DNA of 64,000 nt, taken from NCBI RefSeq assembly GCF_900116705.1, contig NZ_FPBP01000001.1, positions 434,001-498,000 on the forward strand. The letters run 5' to 3'. Within the stretch, counting starts at the first letter, position 1; the number at the start of each line of letters is the position of its first letter. Source of the DNA: Halomonas korlensis. Its GTDB lineage: Bacteria > Pseudomonadota > Gammaproteobacteria > Pseudomonadales > Halomonadaceae. Below the pieces are notes generated by a model. The model was given only the letters and a program-made list of their open reading frames with translations. It did not search any database and had not been told where the DNA came from. Shown here in pieces: positions 10,015 to 20,158 of the stretch. A program made the position numbers and the translations under genes.

Positions 10015-12641
10015 TTGCGCTTGTCCTCCACCTGCCATTTGCCGTTATTGAAGGTCGCCTTCCAGCCGGTGGCCTTGCCGTCTTCATCGGTCATCACGAA
10101 TTGCTCCTTGGCCTTTCGTGAGAAGCGGATCTGGGCCGGACGTCCGTCGGGATCTTCGCTGGGCGCTTCGAGCAGGTAGCGATACTTCTCGGGCAGTTCG
10201 TCGCCATGGGACTTGAGTTCGCGCACCAGCGGCGGGCGCGTCTCGCGATTCTTGGGGAATTTGCTCGCCGCCAGGAAAAGGCCACTGGCGCCATCGCGTA
10301 GCACATAGTGGTCTTCCACTTTCTGGCAGGCCAGTTCCGGCATGGGAATCGGGTCCATCTTGGGTGGGGCCACCTCACCGCTTCTCAGCAGCTTGCGGGT
10401 ATTCTTGCACTCATCGTTGGTGCAGCCGAAATACTTGCCGAAACGGCCCGACTTGAGCTGCATCTCGCTGCCACACTTGTCACATTCGATGGTCGGCCCG
10501 TCGTAGCCCTTGATGCGAAACTTGCCTTGCTCGACCGCATGGCCATCACAATCGGGGCTGTTGCCACAGATGTGCAGCTTGCGGGTTTCGTCGATCAGGT
10601 AACTGTCCATGGCCGTGCCGCATTTTGGACAACGCTGCTTGGCGCGCAGCGCATTGGTCTCCGCTTCCTCTCCCGCGTCCTCGGCCACGGCTTCGTCGCC
10701 GGGGATCAGATCAATCGTAGTCTTGCAGCGCTCCTTGGGCGGGAGGTTGTACCCCGAACAGCCCAGAAATACCCCGGTGGAGGCGGTACGGATCTGCATC
10801 TTGCGGCCACAGCTGGGGCAGTCAATATCGGTGGGCACCGGCTGGTTCGGCCGCATGCCCTCTTCGCTTTCGGCCTTCTCGAGCTCGAGGCGAAACTCAG
10901 CGTAGAACGCATCCAGCAATGCCTGCCAGTTGCGCTCGCCCTGGGCGACCTCGTCGAGACTGTCCTCCATGCGCGCCGTGAAGGAGAAGTCCATCAGATC
11001 GGGAAAGGACTCCTTGAGCCGTTCGGTCACGATGGCGCCAAGCTTCTCGGCGTAGAAGCGTCGGTTGACCAGCTTCACGTAGCCGCGATCCTGAATCGTC
11101 GAGATGATCGAGGCGTAGGTGGAGGGCCGGCCGATACCGCGCTTCTCGAGCTCCTTGACCAGACTTGCCTCGGTGTAGCGGGCCGGCGGCTTGGTGAAGT
11201 GCTGCAGCGGCTCGAGACGCTCAAGCGACATGGGAGTGCCTTCGGCGAGGTCCGGCAGCGACTGGTCTTCTTCCTTGCGCCCCATGGGCTTCATCACCCG
11301 GGTGTAACCATCGAACTTGAGCACACGGCCCTTGGCCCTGAGTTCATAGCCCGCTACCTGCACGGTCAGCGTGCTGGACAGGTATTCTGCGGGAGTCATC
11401 TGACAGGCCACGAACTGACGCCAGATCAGTTCATACAAGCGCTCGGCGTCGCGCTCCATACCGGCAAGCTCTGTCGACTGGCGCGCCACGTCGGAGGGAC
11501 GAATCGCTTCGTGCGCCTCTTGGGCACCTTCCTTGCTGGAATAGCGATTAGGCTCCTTGGGAAGATAGCGGGTACCAAATTCGTTGCCGATGTAGTCACG
11601 AACACCCTCCACCGCATCCTTGGAAAGGTTGGTCGAATCGGTACGCATATAGGTGATGTAGCCCGCCTCGTAGAGGCGCTGCGCCAGGGTCATGGTCTTC
11701 TTGACCGAGAAACCCAGCCTGCCGCTGGCCGCCTGTTGCAAGGTCGAAGTAATGAAGGGTGCATTCGGTTTGGAACTGGTCGGCTTGTCCTCCCGCGAGG
11801 TAATGGCCAGCTTCGCCGTCCTCAGCGCGGCAATACGCTCAAGCGTTTCGGCCTCCGACGTGGGACGAAATGGCTTGCCGTCCTGACGAACCAGCTCGAA
11901 GCGTACCGGCTCGCCATCATTCGACACGAGCTCGGCGTGGACATCCCAGAACTCCTCAGGAACGAAGGCGTGTATCTCGCGCTCACGCTCGGCGATCAAG
12001 CGCATCGCCACGGACTGGACCCGGCCGGCAGAAAGGCCTCGGGCCACCTTGGCCCAGAGCAGGGGCGAGAGCATGAAGCCCACGACACGGTCGAGGAAGC
12101 GACGCGCCTGCTGGGCCTCTACCCGCGGAATATTGAGACTACCGGGATCCTGGAAGGCTTCCTGAATGGCGTTCTTGGTGATCTCGTTGAACACCACACG
12201 GCGATAACGGCTGTCGTCTCCGCCAATGGTTTCACGCAGGTGCCAGGCAATGGCCTCGCCCTCGCGATCAAGGTCGGTGGCGAGATAGACCGTATCGGCC
12301 TTCTCGGCAAGCTTCTTGAGCTCGGCGACCACCTTTTCCTTGCCGGGCAGAATCTCGTAATGGGCCTCCCAACCGTGATCCGGGTCGATCCCCATGCGGC
12401 GGATGAGCTGGTCGTGGGCCTTGCGTTTCTTGTAGACCGCCTTCTCGTCCGGTGACATCTGGCGCGTCAACGCCGCCTGCTTCGCCCGTTCCTTGGGGTC
12501 GGAGGCCGACTTGCCAGAGCCGCTGGTCGGTAGGTCGCGAATATGACCCACACTCGACTTCACGACGAACTCGTTGCCGAGATATTTATTGATCGTCTTC
12601 GCCTTGGCCGGCGATTCGACGATGACCAGTGACTTGCCCAT
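10011..12641 (-). CDS. topA: DNA topoisomerase I
   Basis: This is a type IA topoisomerase that relaxes negative supercoils by cutting one DNA strand. The N-terminal TOPRIM domain has ESPAKAKTI and the metal motif [12 protein letters not shown]; the active-site Tyr lies in [14 protein letters not shown]. The C-terminus has four-Cys zinc fingers ([16 protein letters not shown] and CDKCGSEM clusters between about residues 610 and 760) and a final basic domain. The length of 876 residues is close to E. coli TopA (865). Two small genes follow on the same strand, the first overlapping the stop codon. Confidence 0.97.
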   Translation of the reverse strand: MGKSLVIVESPAKAKTINKYLGNEFVVKSSVGHIRDLPTSGSGKSASDPKERAKQAALTRQMSPDEKAVYKKRKAHDQLIRRMGIDPDHGWEAHYEILPGKEKVVAELKKLAEKADTVYLATDLDREGEAIAWHLRETIGGDDSRYRRVVFNEITKNAIQEAFQDPGSLNIPRVEAQQARRFLDRVVGFMLSPLLWAKVARGLSAGRVQSVAMRLIAEREREIHAFVPEEFWDVHAELVSNDGEPVRFELVRQDGKPFRPTSEAETLERIAALRTAKLAITSREDKPTSSKPNAPFITSTLQQAASGRLGFSVKKTMTLAQRLYEAGYITYMRTDSTNLSKDAVEGVRDYIGNEFGTRYLPKEPNRYSSKEGAQEAHEAIRPSDVARQSTELAGMERDAERLYELIWRQFVACQMTPAEYLSSTLTVQVAGYELRAKGRVLKFDGYTRVMKPMGRKEEDQSLPDLAEGTPMSLERLEPLQHFTKPPARYTEASLVKELEKRGIGRPSTYASIISTIQDRGYVKLVNRRFYAEKLGAIVTERLKESFPDLMDFSFTARMEDSLDEVAQGERNWQALLDAFYAEFRLELEKAESEEGMRPNQPVPTDIDCPSCGRKMQIRTASTGVFLGCSGYNLPPKERCKTTIDLIPGDEAVAEDAGEEAETNALRAKQRCPKCGTAMDSYLIDETRKLHICGNSPDCDGHAVEQGKFRIKGYDGPTIECDKCGSEMQLKSGRFGKYFGCTNDECKNTRKLLRSGEVAPPKMDPIPMPELACQKVEDHYVLRDGASGLFLAASKFPKNRETRPPLVRELKSHGDELPEKYRYLLEAPSEDPDGRPAQIRFSRKAKEQFVMTDEDGKATGWKATFNNGKWQVEDKRK

Positions 12642-12815
12642 AGTGCTCCACTATATGGTGTTCCCCTCCGATTCCCGAAGGGAGAAAAATTCGCTTACCC
12701 TACCCCAGCGCTGCCCGCCATGCCAGTCACATACATGGCCTCTCGGGCTGAGCAACCTTTCAGACCGTAGACCGGGAATACCCATGACGGCAAGCCGCCA
12801 TATTCGCGAATCATA

Positions 12816-12850
12816 TAAAAAACGCCCCTGCCGGCAAGCCGGCAGGGGCG
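12816..12850 (-). terminator. Rho-independent terminator after the DUF3141 gene
   Basis: A perfect 13-bp inverted repeat (12823-12835 with 12838-12850; arm CGCCCCTGCCGGC) has a 2-nt centre. Read on the minus strand it is followed by six T residues. It lies 25 bp beyond the stop of the DUF3141 gene and upstream of topA, so it should isolate the two. Confidence 0.9.
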
Positions 12851-12874
12851 AGGAAGGACCGTGATCCAGAAGCC

Positions 12875-15478
12875 TCAGCCTTTGTCGTCCTGCCTGGACG
12901 TCTTACGCTGACGTTTCGCGGCGGGCTTGCGAGACGGGGTCTTCTCGGCCGCGTGGCTGGTCGATGCTGGAGACTCGGCCGATGCCTTACGAGTCTCGAT
13001 CGATGCCTTACTAGCCTCGGTCGTTGTCTCACTAGTCGCCTTGCTAGCTTCATTTGGTTCCTTGACAGCCTTGGTCGCTGCTTCAGGCTGTGAGGTCGGT
13101 GTCTTTTCCTCGGCCTGAGTGTCAGGCGCTACTGCCACTGTCGATGCCTGAGGCTTGACAGAGGCTTCCGGTTTTGCTTCCTGATGGGCGTTCGTGACTT
13201 GAGGCTTGACCGTCGTTTCCGCTTTGGCAGCCGGTGGCTTCCCAGCGGGTACCGACTGGCGGGAAGTGTCGGTTTCTTCTTCCTGCGGCGCCTGCTTTAT
13301 CGCCTTGCGGAACAATGCCTTGACACGCTCGAAGCGCTGGGCAGCATGCTCGGAAAGATCGCCGCTGGCCGCCAGCACATGCTCTATATGCGCCAAGTGG
13401 TCATCGATCTGGCTAGCCGTCTGGCCTTCGAGCAACGTCGGCAATGCTTCCAGCGCCGCCTCGCGGTCCAGGCGCAGAATGAAGAACTGATCACGCATCA
13501 GCGTCTTGAAGTCCGCCAGCTGAATGTTCGGCTCCAGCTCGGCCCGCGAAGCACGCAACCGATTGAAGTTGCGCTCATCGGTAGCGGGCGCCCCGCCGAG
13601 TACATGGATCACCGAACGCATCACGGCTTCGTGGCTGCTGCCCTTGGCAATCTTCTCGCGAAATTCAGCTTGGCGTCGTTCGATGAAACGACGATGTTCC
13701 GGCTCGGCGCCCGGACGACGGCGATGCACATGGGCATCGCCCTTCAGCCCTACCAGGGCTTGCAGAAGCGGTTGGCCGTAGATGTTCATGAACATCCGCT
13801 CGGTGCTGCTGTCACGCAGGTCTCGCCAGGTATCCAGGCTTCTGGTGATCTGATCTGACATGATGCCTTCCACTGAGCGAAAGACGTTCTCGTCACCCAC
13901 CAGATGACGGTCAGCGTCTACCTGTTCGGCCAAGACCGGAATCAGGGCCATCAAAGGATTTCGGTCGGAAAGTAGGCGATACCCCAGGCGGTTGGGATGC
14001 ATGCGACGCATCCACTTGGCCGTTTCAGGGGTGGCGGTCGCCTGAATCCAAGGCTGAACGAAACTCCGATAGAGACCGAGATTGATCTCGGAGATCCGCG
14101 CCACGGTAGCGAAACGAGTATCATCCTCGATACTCGGCTTCACATCCTCGTTGAGTTCATCGATGGTGCGAGGCTCGAACTCCAGCAGATAATCGCGCTC
14201 AATCAGGTCGGCATCGTCACGCTCCGCCGCCGAGGAAATCGTGGTCTCGTAAAGGCCGGGCGGCAACACATCAATATAGTCCATGTTGGCGGTGAACTCG
14301 GTGTGCTCCTTGCGAGAGACGCTGCCCGAGACAAAGATGCCCAAGTGGCCGGTACTGTCGTGAACGCAATAGACGATCGTCTGCTCATTGGCAATGATGT
14401 CCTCGACCCCTTCATAGAGGTCGCCAACCCAGCCAAGCGCCTGAGGCGGCGGCGTGATGTCATCACCGCGCGAACAGAAAACGACTACCGGCGAGCGCAG
14501 GTTGCGCAGATCGATCCGGCGCCCGTCCGCGGTTACCAACTGGGCGGTAGAAAGCCGATTGCCGATAAAGAGATTATCGACAATGTACTGGATTTCCTGA
14601 CCGCCCAGCACCACATGGCCACCCCACCAGCGCTCGAACTCCAGATAGCGTTCAGCTTCGGTATCGACCCTGGAATAGAGCTGGTACTGCTTGTTCCACC
14701 AGGTGTTGGCGGGGTTGAGTTTCTCGAAGTTCTGCACCAGCCAGGCGCCATCGAACAAGCCAGCGCCCATGTCGCTGAGCATGGTCGTCATCCAGCTGCC
14801 CCCGGTCATGCCACCGGTATAACGCATCGGCGCCTTGCCGCGTTCCCCGGCCCAGTAGGAGAGCGGTGCTCCGGCAATCAGAATCGGGCCGAAGACATCC
14901 GGCTCGAGGGCGGCCGCCATCATTACCTGCCAGCCCGCCTGGCAATTCGCTACCACCATGGGCTTTTCGGAGGTGTCTGGATGACGCTCCATGACGTGAC
15001 GCACGAAGGCCACCTCAGCCTCGACGACATCCTCGACGGTCTGGCCAGGCACCGGGTAGGGCAAAAAGCCGATGAAGTAACAGGGATGGCCGGCGCGCAG
15101 CGCCACGCCAATCTCGCTATCTGACTTGAAACCGCCGATTCCCGGGCCATGCCCGGCACGCGGATCGACTACCACATAGGGGCGTGCCTGCGGGTCGGTC
15201 TCGACGCCGTCCGGAGGCAGGATACGCAGCAGTTCATAGTTGACCGGCCGTGGCAGCGTCCGGCCGTCCATCAATACTTCGGACTCAAAGCCGAGCACGT
15301 TGGGCTTTGTCTTCTCGATATGTTCGAGATACTGATTGCCTCGAATACGCATGACATCCATGTAGAGCACGCTGCGCTCCAGCGCATCGCGCCAGTAGTC
15401 GCCGGCGGCGCGTCCAAAGCCGAACGGGTCCATATAAGGCAGCAGAGCTGCCGGGGGAGTCGGCATCAGGGGAATCAT
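12875..15478 (-). CDS. DUF3141 protein: PHA-synthase-like alpha/beta hydrolase with long low-complexity tail
   Basis: This encodes 867 residues. The first two thirds are an alpha/beta hydrolase related to polyhydroxyalkanoate synthases. A Cys sits in the nucleophile position (VVANCQAGWQ), the acid lies in SRGDDITPPPQ, and the His in VHDSTGHLGIF. Cys as nucleophile is a mark of PHA synthases rather than lipases. The last 135 or so residues are a Lys/Ala/Thr/Ser/Glu tail with imperfect repeats such as EASKATSETTTEASKAS, ending in a basic patch (KPAAKRQRKTSRQ). That tail recalls phasin or histone-like tails that bind granules or DNA; this is inference. The gene is monocistronic, with a strong terminator after it and a divergent promoter region shared with lipA. 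Confidence 0.8.
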   Translation of the reverse strand: MIPLMPTPPAALLPYMDPFGFGRAAGDYWRDALERSVLYMDVMRIRGNQYLEHIEKTKPNVLGFESEVLMDGRTLPRPVNYELLRILPPDGVETDPQARPYVVVDPRAGHGPGIGGFKSDSEIGVALRAGHPCYFIGFLPYPVPGQTVEDVVEAEVAFVRHVMERHPDTSEKPMVVANCQAGWQVMMAAALEPDVFGPILIAGAPLSYWAGERGKAPMRYTGGMTGGSWMTTMLSDMGAGLFDGAWLVQNFEKLNPANTWWNKQYQLYSRVDTEAERYLEFERWWGGHVVLGGQEIQYIVDNLFIGNRLSTAQLVTADGRRIDLRNLRSPVVVFCSRGDDITPPPQALGWVGDLYEGVEDIIANEQTIVYCVHDSTGHLGIFVSGSVSRKEHTEFTANMDYIDVLPPGLYETTISSAAERDDADLIERDYLLEFEPRTIDELNEDVKPSIEDDTRFATVARISEINLGLYRSFVQPWIQATATPETAKWMRRMHPNRLGYRLLSDRNPLMALIPVLAEQVDADRHLVGDENVFRSVEGIMSDQITRSLDTWRDLRDSSTERMFMNIYGQPLLQALVGLKGDAHVHRRRPGAEPEHRRFIERRQAEFREKIAKGSSHEAVMRSVIHVLGGAPATDERNFNRLRASRAELEPNIQLADFKTLMRDQFFILRLDREAALEALPTLLEGQTASQIDDHLAHIEHVLAASGDLSEHAAQRFERVKALFRKAIKQAPQEEETDTSRQSVPAGKPPAAKAETTVKPQVTNAHQEAKPEASVKPQASTVAVAPDTQAEEKTPTSQPEAATKAVKEPNEASKATSETTTEASKASIETRKASAESPASTSHAAEKTPSRKPAAKRQRKTSRQDDKG

Positions 15479-15734
15479 TATCTGCTCCAGGCGTAAGGTG
15501 GCAGCCAGTTGGCCACCACGGTGAATCGTTTATGCTGCAATGCAATATAACGTACTTCATCCTTTACCGCGAGCCTGTCCAGTCCCGCCGCGATTGTGAT
15601 AAATTATAAAGCAATGACATCGTTAGCGTCTGTCATGTCTTGCGTCTCGTTGAATGCGCTGCTGTACCGCCCCATGGCGACCTTCAGCTTGCCGACAGGA
15701 AAGACAGCCGCCGAATGAAGAGGCTCACCTTGCT

Positions 15735-16787
15735 ATGAGCGACAATATCCCGAGACACGTGCCGAGCGGTGAAAAATTCCGTAACGAGCATGGTATGAGT
15801 GTCATCAAGGATGGCATGAAGCAGCGCAAACAGGCCGAGGACAGCCATGCGCTGGGCCGAAAGCCTCAGTGGTTGCGCGCCCAGATTCCTGGTGGGGAAC
15901 GCTTCGAAGCGGTCAAGAAGAACGTTGCCAAGCACCGGCTCAGCACCGTGTGTGCCGAATCCCACTGCCCTAACATGGGTGAGTGCTGGAGCAATGGCAC
16001 CGCTACCATCATGCTGATGGGGTCGGTGTGTACCCGCGCCTGCCGGTTCTGTGCCGTCGATACGGGTAACCCGCGTGGCTGGCTAGACCTCGAGGAGCCC
16101 GAGAATACCGCCAAATCGGTCGAGCTCATGGGGCTGCGCTACGTCGTGCTGACCTCGGTAGACCGCGACGATCTACCCGACGGCGGCGCCACCCACTATG
16201 CCGATTGCATTCGTGCCATCAAGTCGCGCACCCCCGAAGTGGTGGTAGAAGCACTCACGCCAGACTTCGATGCCATACCTGAAGCAATTGAACGCGTTGT
16301 CGATTCCGGGCTGGAAGTCTTTGCTCAGAACGTAGAAACCGTGGAGAGACTGACCCGTCGAGTGCGTGACCCGCGAGCCGGCTATCGCAAGACACTCGAC
16401 GTGCTGGCCCATGCCAAACGGCATCGGCCCGACGTGATCACCAAGACCAGCCTGATGCTCGGGCTTGGGGAAACCGAGGAGGAGCTCCTGGCAACCTTCG
16501 ACGACCTGCGCGCCATCGGGGTGGATATCGTGACACTGGGCCAGTACCTCAGGCCTACACGCAACCACCTGCCCGTCGAGCGCTGGGTCACGCCGCACGA
16601 ATTCGATCGCTATCGGACGCTGGGTCTGGAAAAGGGCTTCATGGAAGTGCCTTCCGGCCCTCTCGTACGCTCCAGTTACCGCGCCGACAGGGTCTTCGAG
16701 AACAACAATCTTGGACTCGCCTCGCCGGCCGACGTGCCCGGCCAAGCGCCCGACCCGGACCGGATTCCGGTCAGCCACGTCAGCTGA
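15735..16787 (+). CDS. lipA: Lipoyl synthase
   Basis: This radical SAM enzyme inserts two sulfurs into protein-bound octanoyl groups to make lipoate. It has the auxiliary cluster motif [12 protein letters not shown] and the radical SAM motif CTRACRFC, plus the RSSY motif near the C-terminus that completes the auxiliary cluster. I chose the ATG giving 350 residues; upstream in-frame codons have no support. A seven-codon mini-ORF (MKRLTLL) ends with its TGA overlapping this ATG. The gene is convergent with lipB, 76 bp apart, instead of running in the same direction as in E. coli. Confidence 0.96.
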   Translation: MSDNIPRHVPSGEKFRNEHGMSVIKDGMKQRKQAEDSHALGRKPQWLRAQIPGGERFEAVKKNVAKHRLSTVCAESHCPNMGECWSNGTATIMLMGSVCTRACRFCAVDTGNPRGWLDLEEPENTAKSVELMGLRYVVLTSVDRDDLPDGGATHYADCIRAIKSRTPEVVVEALTPDFDAIPEAIERVVDSGLEVFAQNVETVERLTRRVRDPRAGYRKTLDVLAHAKRHRPDVITKTSLMLGLGETEEELLATFDDLRAIGVDIVTLGQYLRPTRNHLPVERWVTPHEFDRYRTLGLEKGFMEVPSGPLVRSSYRADRVFENNNLGLASPADVPGQAPDPDRIPVSHVS

Positions 16788-16863
16788 GGCCTGCAATGTT
16801 CTCTATCGGCTGGCAACGACGCGCGTAGCTGGGCGAGGCGAGGTTCTATTCGGGACAAAGGGA

Positions 16864-17520
16864 CTATTCGGGAACGTATCTCAAGCACCTTCCCAGCTGA
16901 TCGGCCAGACACTCGGCCAGGCGTTCAGCGATCACGGACACATCGGGGCAGTGCGGGATGTGATCTGCCAACCGCGTCATGGCAAGCCCAGCATAACCGC
17001 AGGGGTTGATACGCGTGAAGGGTGCCAGATCCCCATTCACGTTGAGTGCTACCCCATGAAAGCTGGCGCCGCGGCGGATGCGCAGCCCTAGCGAGGCGAT
17101 CTTGCACTCGCCGACATACACGCCGGGAGCATCCGGGCGCGCCTGGGCGGTAACGCCGTACTCGGCTAACACCGCTATCACCGCCTGCTCGAGCGCGGTC
17201 ACCAGATCCCGCACGCCCAGACGAGCCCGTCGGACATCCAGTAGCGGATACAGCACGACCTGTCCCGGACCATGATAGGTCACCTGCCCGCCACGATCCG
17301 TCTGAACCACCGGAATATCACCCGGAAACAGGATGTGTTCCGGCTTGCCGGCCTGTCCCTGGGTAAAGACAGGTTCATGCTCTACTAACCAGAACTGGTC
17401 TTCGGTGGCCGGATCACGCGTATCGGTCAGCTGGCGCATCGCCTCCCATACCGGCTGATAAGGTCGACACCCGAGCGAATAGACGGCAATGGGCATCTGC
17501 ATCTCGTCGGCCGCCTTCAT
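16864..17520 (-). CDS. lipB: Octanoyl-[ACP]:protein octanoyltransferase
   Basis: This enzyme transfers octanoate from acyl carrier protein to lipoyl domains, the step before LipA. The 218 residues include the [12 protein letters not shown] motif, the catalytic Cys in [12 protein letters not shown] and the Lys in [12 protein letters not shown]. It is the last gene of the minus-strand cell-wall operon; its ATG shares one base with the ybeD stop (TGATG), suggesting coupled translation. Confidence 0.96.
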   Translation of the reverse strand: MKAADEMQMPIAVYSLGCRPYQPVWEAMRQLTDTRDPATEDQFWLVEHEPVFTQGQAGKPEHILFPGDIPVVQTDRGGQVTYHGPGQVVLYPLLDVRRARLGVRDLVTALEQAVIAVLAEYGVTAQARPDAPGVYVGECKIASLGLRIRRGASFHGVALNVNGDLAPFTRINPCGYAGLAMTRLADHIPHCPDVSVIAERLAECLADQLGRCLRYVPE

Positions 17521-17834
17521 CAGACCACCATGTGCACGCGGCCGGTAGCCTTGAGCTCCGCGAACAGCGCCTTGATCTGCGTTTCGCCGGTAGCCCGCAG
17601 AGTCAGGCGTACCGATTGAAAACGTCCGTTGCGGCTCGCTACCACTTCAAGACCCCCGGCATCGAACGTCGCGTCGTGGCGCGTCACAATCTGACACACG
17701 GTAGCGGCGAAATCCTCCGCGGCGTCTCCGACCACCTTGATCGGATAGTCGCAGGGAAATGTGATGACGGGCGACTTGCTGGCAGACTGTGTAGTAACCG
17801 GCTGGCGCAGGTCACGCAGCGATTTTTCCTTCAT
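17520..17834 (-). CDS. ybeD: DUF493 (YbeD) protein
   Basis: This small cytosolic protein of 104 residues has an ACT-like fold, inferred from similarity to E. coli Ybe[21 protein letters not shown] followed by [21 protein letters not shown]. It sits between dacA and lipB, as in E. coli. Its role is unclear; its constant pairing with lipB suggests a regulatory part in lipoylation or in envelope metabolism, but nothing in the sequence proves it. Confidence 0.92.
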   Translation of the reverse strand: MKEKSLRDLRQPVTTQSASKSPVITFPCDYPIKVVGDAAEDFAATVCQIVTRHDATFDAGGLEVVASRNGRFQSVRLTLRATGETQIKALFAELKATGRVHMVV

Positions 17835-17949
17835 CCTTCCCCCATTGAAATAGCGCTAGCGACTGCCTATACCCCATGAGCTTCCACCGGGATCTTCCGA
17901 CAGGGACACTCCTGGCTCAGGCTCGCGGCATTCGCTGGTGTGGTGGGTG

Positions 17950-19158
17950 TCAATTAAACCAGTCGCCGACCAGGTTCGAGAACAGGTTGGTAAAAAAACG
18001 CTGCACCTGATCGAAAAGACGCTTGAATATCCCCCCTTCCTCGATACCTTCCAGAGCGACCAGTGATCGCTCGCCGACGGCCTCGTCGCCGAGACGAACC
18101 TCCAGGGTTCCTACCTGGTCACCAGTGCTGATAGGTGCCATCAGGTCAGGCCATATATCGAGACGCGCGGTGAGCTCGGTATTCCGAGAACGCGGGACCG
18201 TCATATGAATGTCCTGCCCGACACCGACGCGCAGCTCATTCTTGTCGCCGCCCCAGACGCGCGGAGTGTTGAGTACTGCGCCTCGCTCGTAAAGCTCCAG
18301 CGTCTCGAAATATCGAAAACCGTAGCTAAGCAGTTTCTGTGTTTCCTGTGCTCGCGCTTCCTCGGAATCCGTGCCCATTACTACCGAGATCAGACGCATG
18401 TCGTCACGCTTGGCGGACGCCACCAGGCCGTAGCCCGCCTCGGTGGTCCAGCCGGTCTTCAGGCCGTCCACGCTTGGGTCACGCCACAACAGGCGATTGC
18501 GATTGGGCTGGTTGATATCGTTGAAGGAAAACTCCTTCTCGGCGTAGATCGCGTAGTGCTCGGGATAATCATTGATGATGTGCTGGGCCAGCAGGGCCAT
18601 GTCACGCGCCGAGGAATAATGGTTGTCACCCGGCAGGCCAGTGGCGTTGACGAAATTGGTGTTCTCCATCCCCAGCCGGGTGGCGTGCTGATTCATCATG
18701 TCGGCGAAGGGCGCATCGCCTCCTGCCAGGTATTCCGCCATGGCGACGCTGGCATCGTTGCCCGAGGCGATAATGATGCCGTTAAGCAGTTGTTCCACCG
18801 AGACCTCGGTGCCAACCTCGATAAACATCTTGGAGCCACCGGTACGCCACGCTTTCTCGCTGATATCTACCATATCGTCCAAGGCGATATTGCCCCGGTC
18901 GAGTTCACGCTCGACGAGATAAGCCGTCATCAGCTTGGTCAGGCTGGCCGGAGGCAAGCGCTCGTCGGCGTTATGATCCACCAGTATTCGTCCACTGTTG
19001 GCATCCATCAATATCCACGAGCTGGCCGCAAGCTGGGGCGGCGAAGGAATCATCGTAGGTATCGGCTGAGCCAGGGCCGGCAAGGCGGCCAACAACAAAC
19101 ACAGGCATAGCGAGGCCGGATGCCGAATGGCGGATAAAACAGCAACAAACACTTTCAT
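17950..19158 (-). CDS. dacA: D-alanyl-D-alanine carboxypeptidase (PBP5/6 type)
   Basis: This periplasmic low-molecular-weight penicillin-binding protein trims the last D-Ala from peptidoglycan stems. It has a cleavable signal (hydrophobic core ending ALA near residue 30), SxxK as PASLTKLM, SxN as IASGNDA and the KTG motif GLKTGWT. A beta-rich PBP5 C-terminal domain follows, and the last 20 residues form an amphipathic anchor (FKRLFDQVQRFFTNLFSNLV), the usual way of attaching to the inner membrane. The 402-residue length matches the family. Confidence 0.95.
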   Translation of the reverse strand: MKVFVAVLSAIRHPASLCLCLLLAALPALAQPIPTMIPSPPQLAASSWILMDANSGRILVDHNADERLPPASLTKLMTAYLVERELDRGNIALDDMVDISEKAWRTGGSKMFIEVGTEVSVEQLLNGIIIASGNDASVAMAEYLAGGDAPFADMMNQHATRLGMENTNFVNATGLPGDNHYSSARDMALLAQHIINDYPEHYAIYAEKEFSFNDINQPNRNRLLWRDPSVDGLKTGWTTEAGYGLVASAKRDDMRLISVVMGTDSEEARAQETQKLLSYGFRYFETLELYERGAVLNTPRVWGGDKNELRVGVGQDIHMTVPRSRNTELTARLDIWPDLMAPISTGDQVGTLEVRLGDEAVGERSLVALEGIEEGGIFKRLFDQVQRFFTNLFSNLVGDWFN

Positions 19159-19204
19159 GGGGCAAATCTCGTCGAAATATCAGGGGGGTTGCAGGAAGAC
19201 GTAA

Positions 19205-20158
19205 TCAATCTTCGCCGTGAACGATAAAGGCTTGGGCAAAGCCCGCGCGGCGCAGTTGATCGCGCACCGGATCTGCCTGCTCCACATGGTTCAATGGGCC
19301 GACCTGGACCCGGTGCGTTCCGGTCGCGCTGGCGACCCGTACCGGTCGGGAAAGCTCACTTTCAAGCCGCGTCTTCAGTGTCCTGGCACTCTCCGCGGAG
19401 CCCAGAGCGGCCACTTGAAGAAAGACGCTACCCGCGGCGGCGCGCTCACTATTATCGCTACCGCTGGCGATCGAGGGTACGGCAGACACCACCGGTGTTG
19501 TCGCGGGTATCGATGATGCCCCTTGCGTGTCTGGCTGCCCTTGCCGCTGGGCGGGATTGCCCTTGTCGGCTAGCCATTGATCCACATTGATCGCCTCGAC
19601 CCTGACACGCCCGGTGCCGCGGTCAAGAATGCCCAGACGGGCGGCAGCAGCGTAGGAAAGGTCGATTTCACGCTCACTATGGAAGGGGCCACGATCGTTG
19701 ACGCGAACGATTACCGAACGGCCATTGTCCTGGCTGGTCACGCGGGCAAAGCTCGGCAAGGGCAGCGAACGATGGGCGGCACTCATCGTGTACATGTCGT
19801 AAATTTCGCCGTTAGAGGTGGCATAGCCGTGAAATTTCTCGCCATACCAGGAGGCTTTACCCTCTCGCACATAGCCACTGGCATCGGCGAGCACTTCATA
19901 GGATTTCCCCCAGACCTCATACGGAGAACGGTTGCCGCCCCGGGACAACGGCTCGCGCCTTGGCTCGGCATTTGGCACCTCGCTGACATCCGGCGGGTCC
20001 TCGGGATAGGCATCGCCGCTTAGTGCATAGCGCTCGCCGCTCGAGGAGGCCGTGCTATCGGCGTCCCCCTTGCCATCCGTGGCAGGTCGCGAACCGCCGC
20101 CAGCCGAGCACCCGACCAGCAGCATCAGAAATCCCACCACCAGCCCTTGGCGGATCAT
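19205..20158 (-). CDS. rlpA: RlpA septal lipoprotein, lytic transglycosylase with SPOR domain
   Basis: This is a lipoprotein: the signal ends in LLVGC, giving Cys16 as the lipidated residue. The middle holds the double-psi beta-barrel catalytic domain (GKASWYGEKFHGYATSNGE, then VRVNDRGPFHSEREIDLSYAAA). The C-terminus is a SPOR domain that binds denuded glycan at the septum. A low-complexity Ser/Ala/Pro linker joins them. At 317 residues it is shorter than the E. coli protein (362), mainly in the linker. The start overlaps the mltB stop as ATGA. Confidence 0.93.
   Translation of the reverse strand: MIRQGLVVGFLMLLVGCSAGGGSRPATDGKGDADSTASSSGERYALSGDAYPEDPPDVSEVPNAEPRREPLSRGGNRSPYEVWGKSYEVLADASGYVREGKASWYGEKFHGYATSNGEIYDMYTMSAAHRSLPLPSFARVTSQDNGRSVIVRVNDRGPFHSEREIDLSYAAAARLGILDRGTGRVRVEAINVDQWLADKGNPAQRQGQPDTQGASSIPATTPVVSAVPSIASGSDNSERAAAGSVFLQVAALGSAESARTLKTRLESELSRPVRVASATGTHRVQVGPLNHVEQADPVRDQLRRAGFAQAFIVHGED

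Noticed and set aside
10308-12455. Long open frame on the plus strand opposite topA (about 715 codons)
   Set aside because: topA is certain by motifs and the antisense reading has no recognisable domain or ribosome site.
12960-13110. CRISPR-like or satellite repeat in the DUF3141 3' region
   Set aside because: The DNA repeats are in frame, imperfect and of amino-acid repeat length; they are part of the low-complexity tail.
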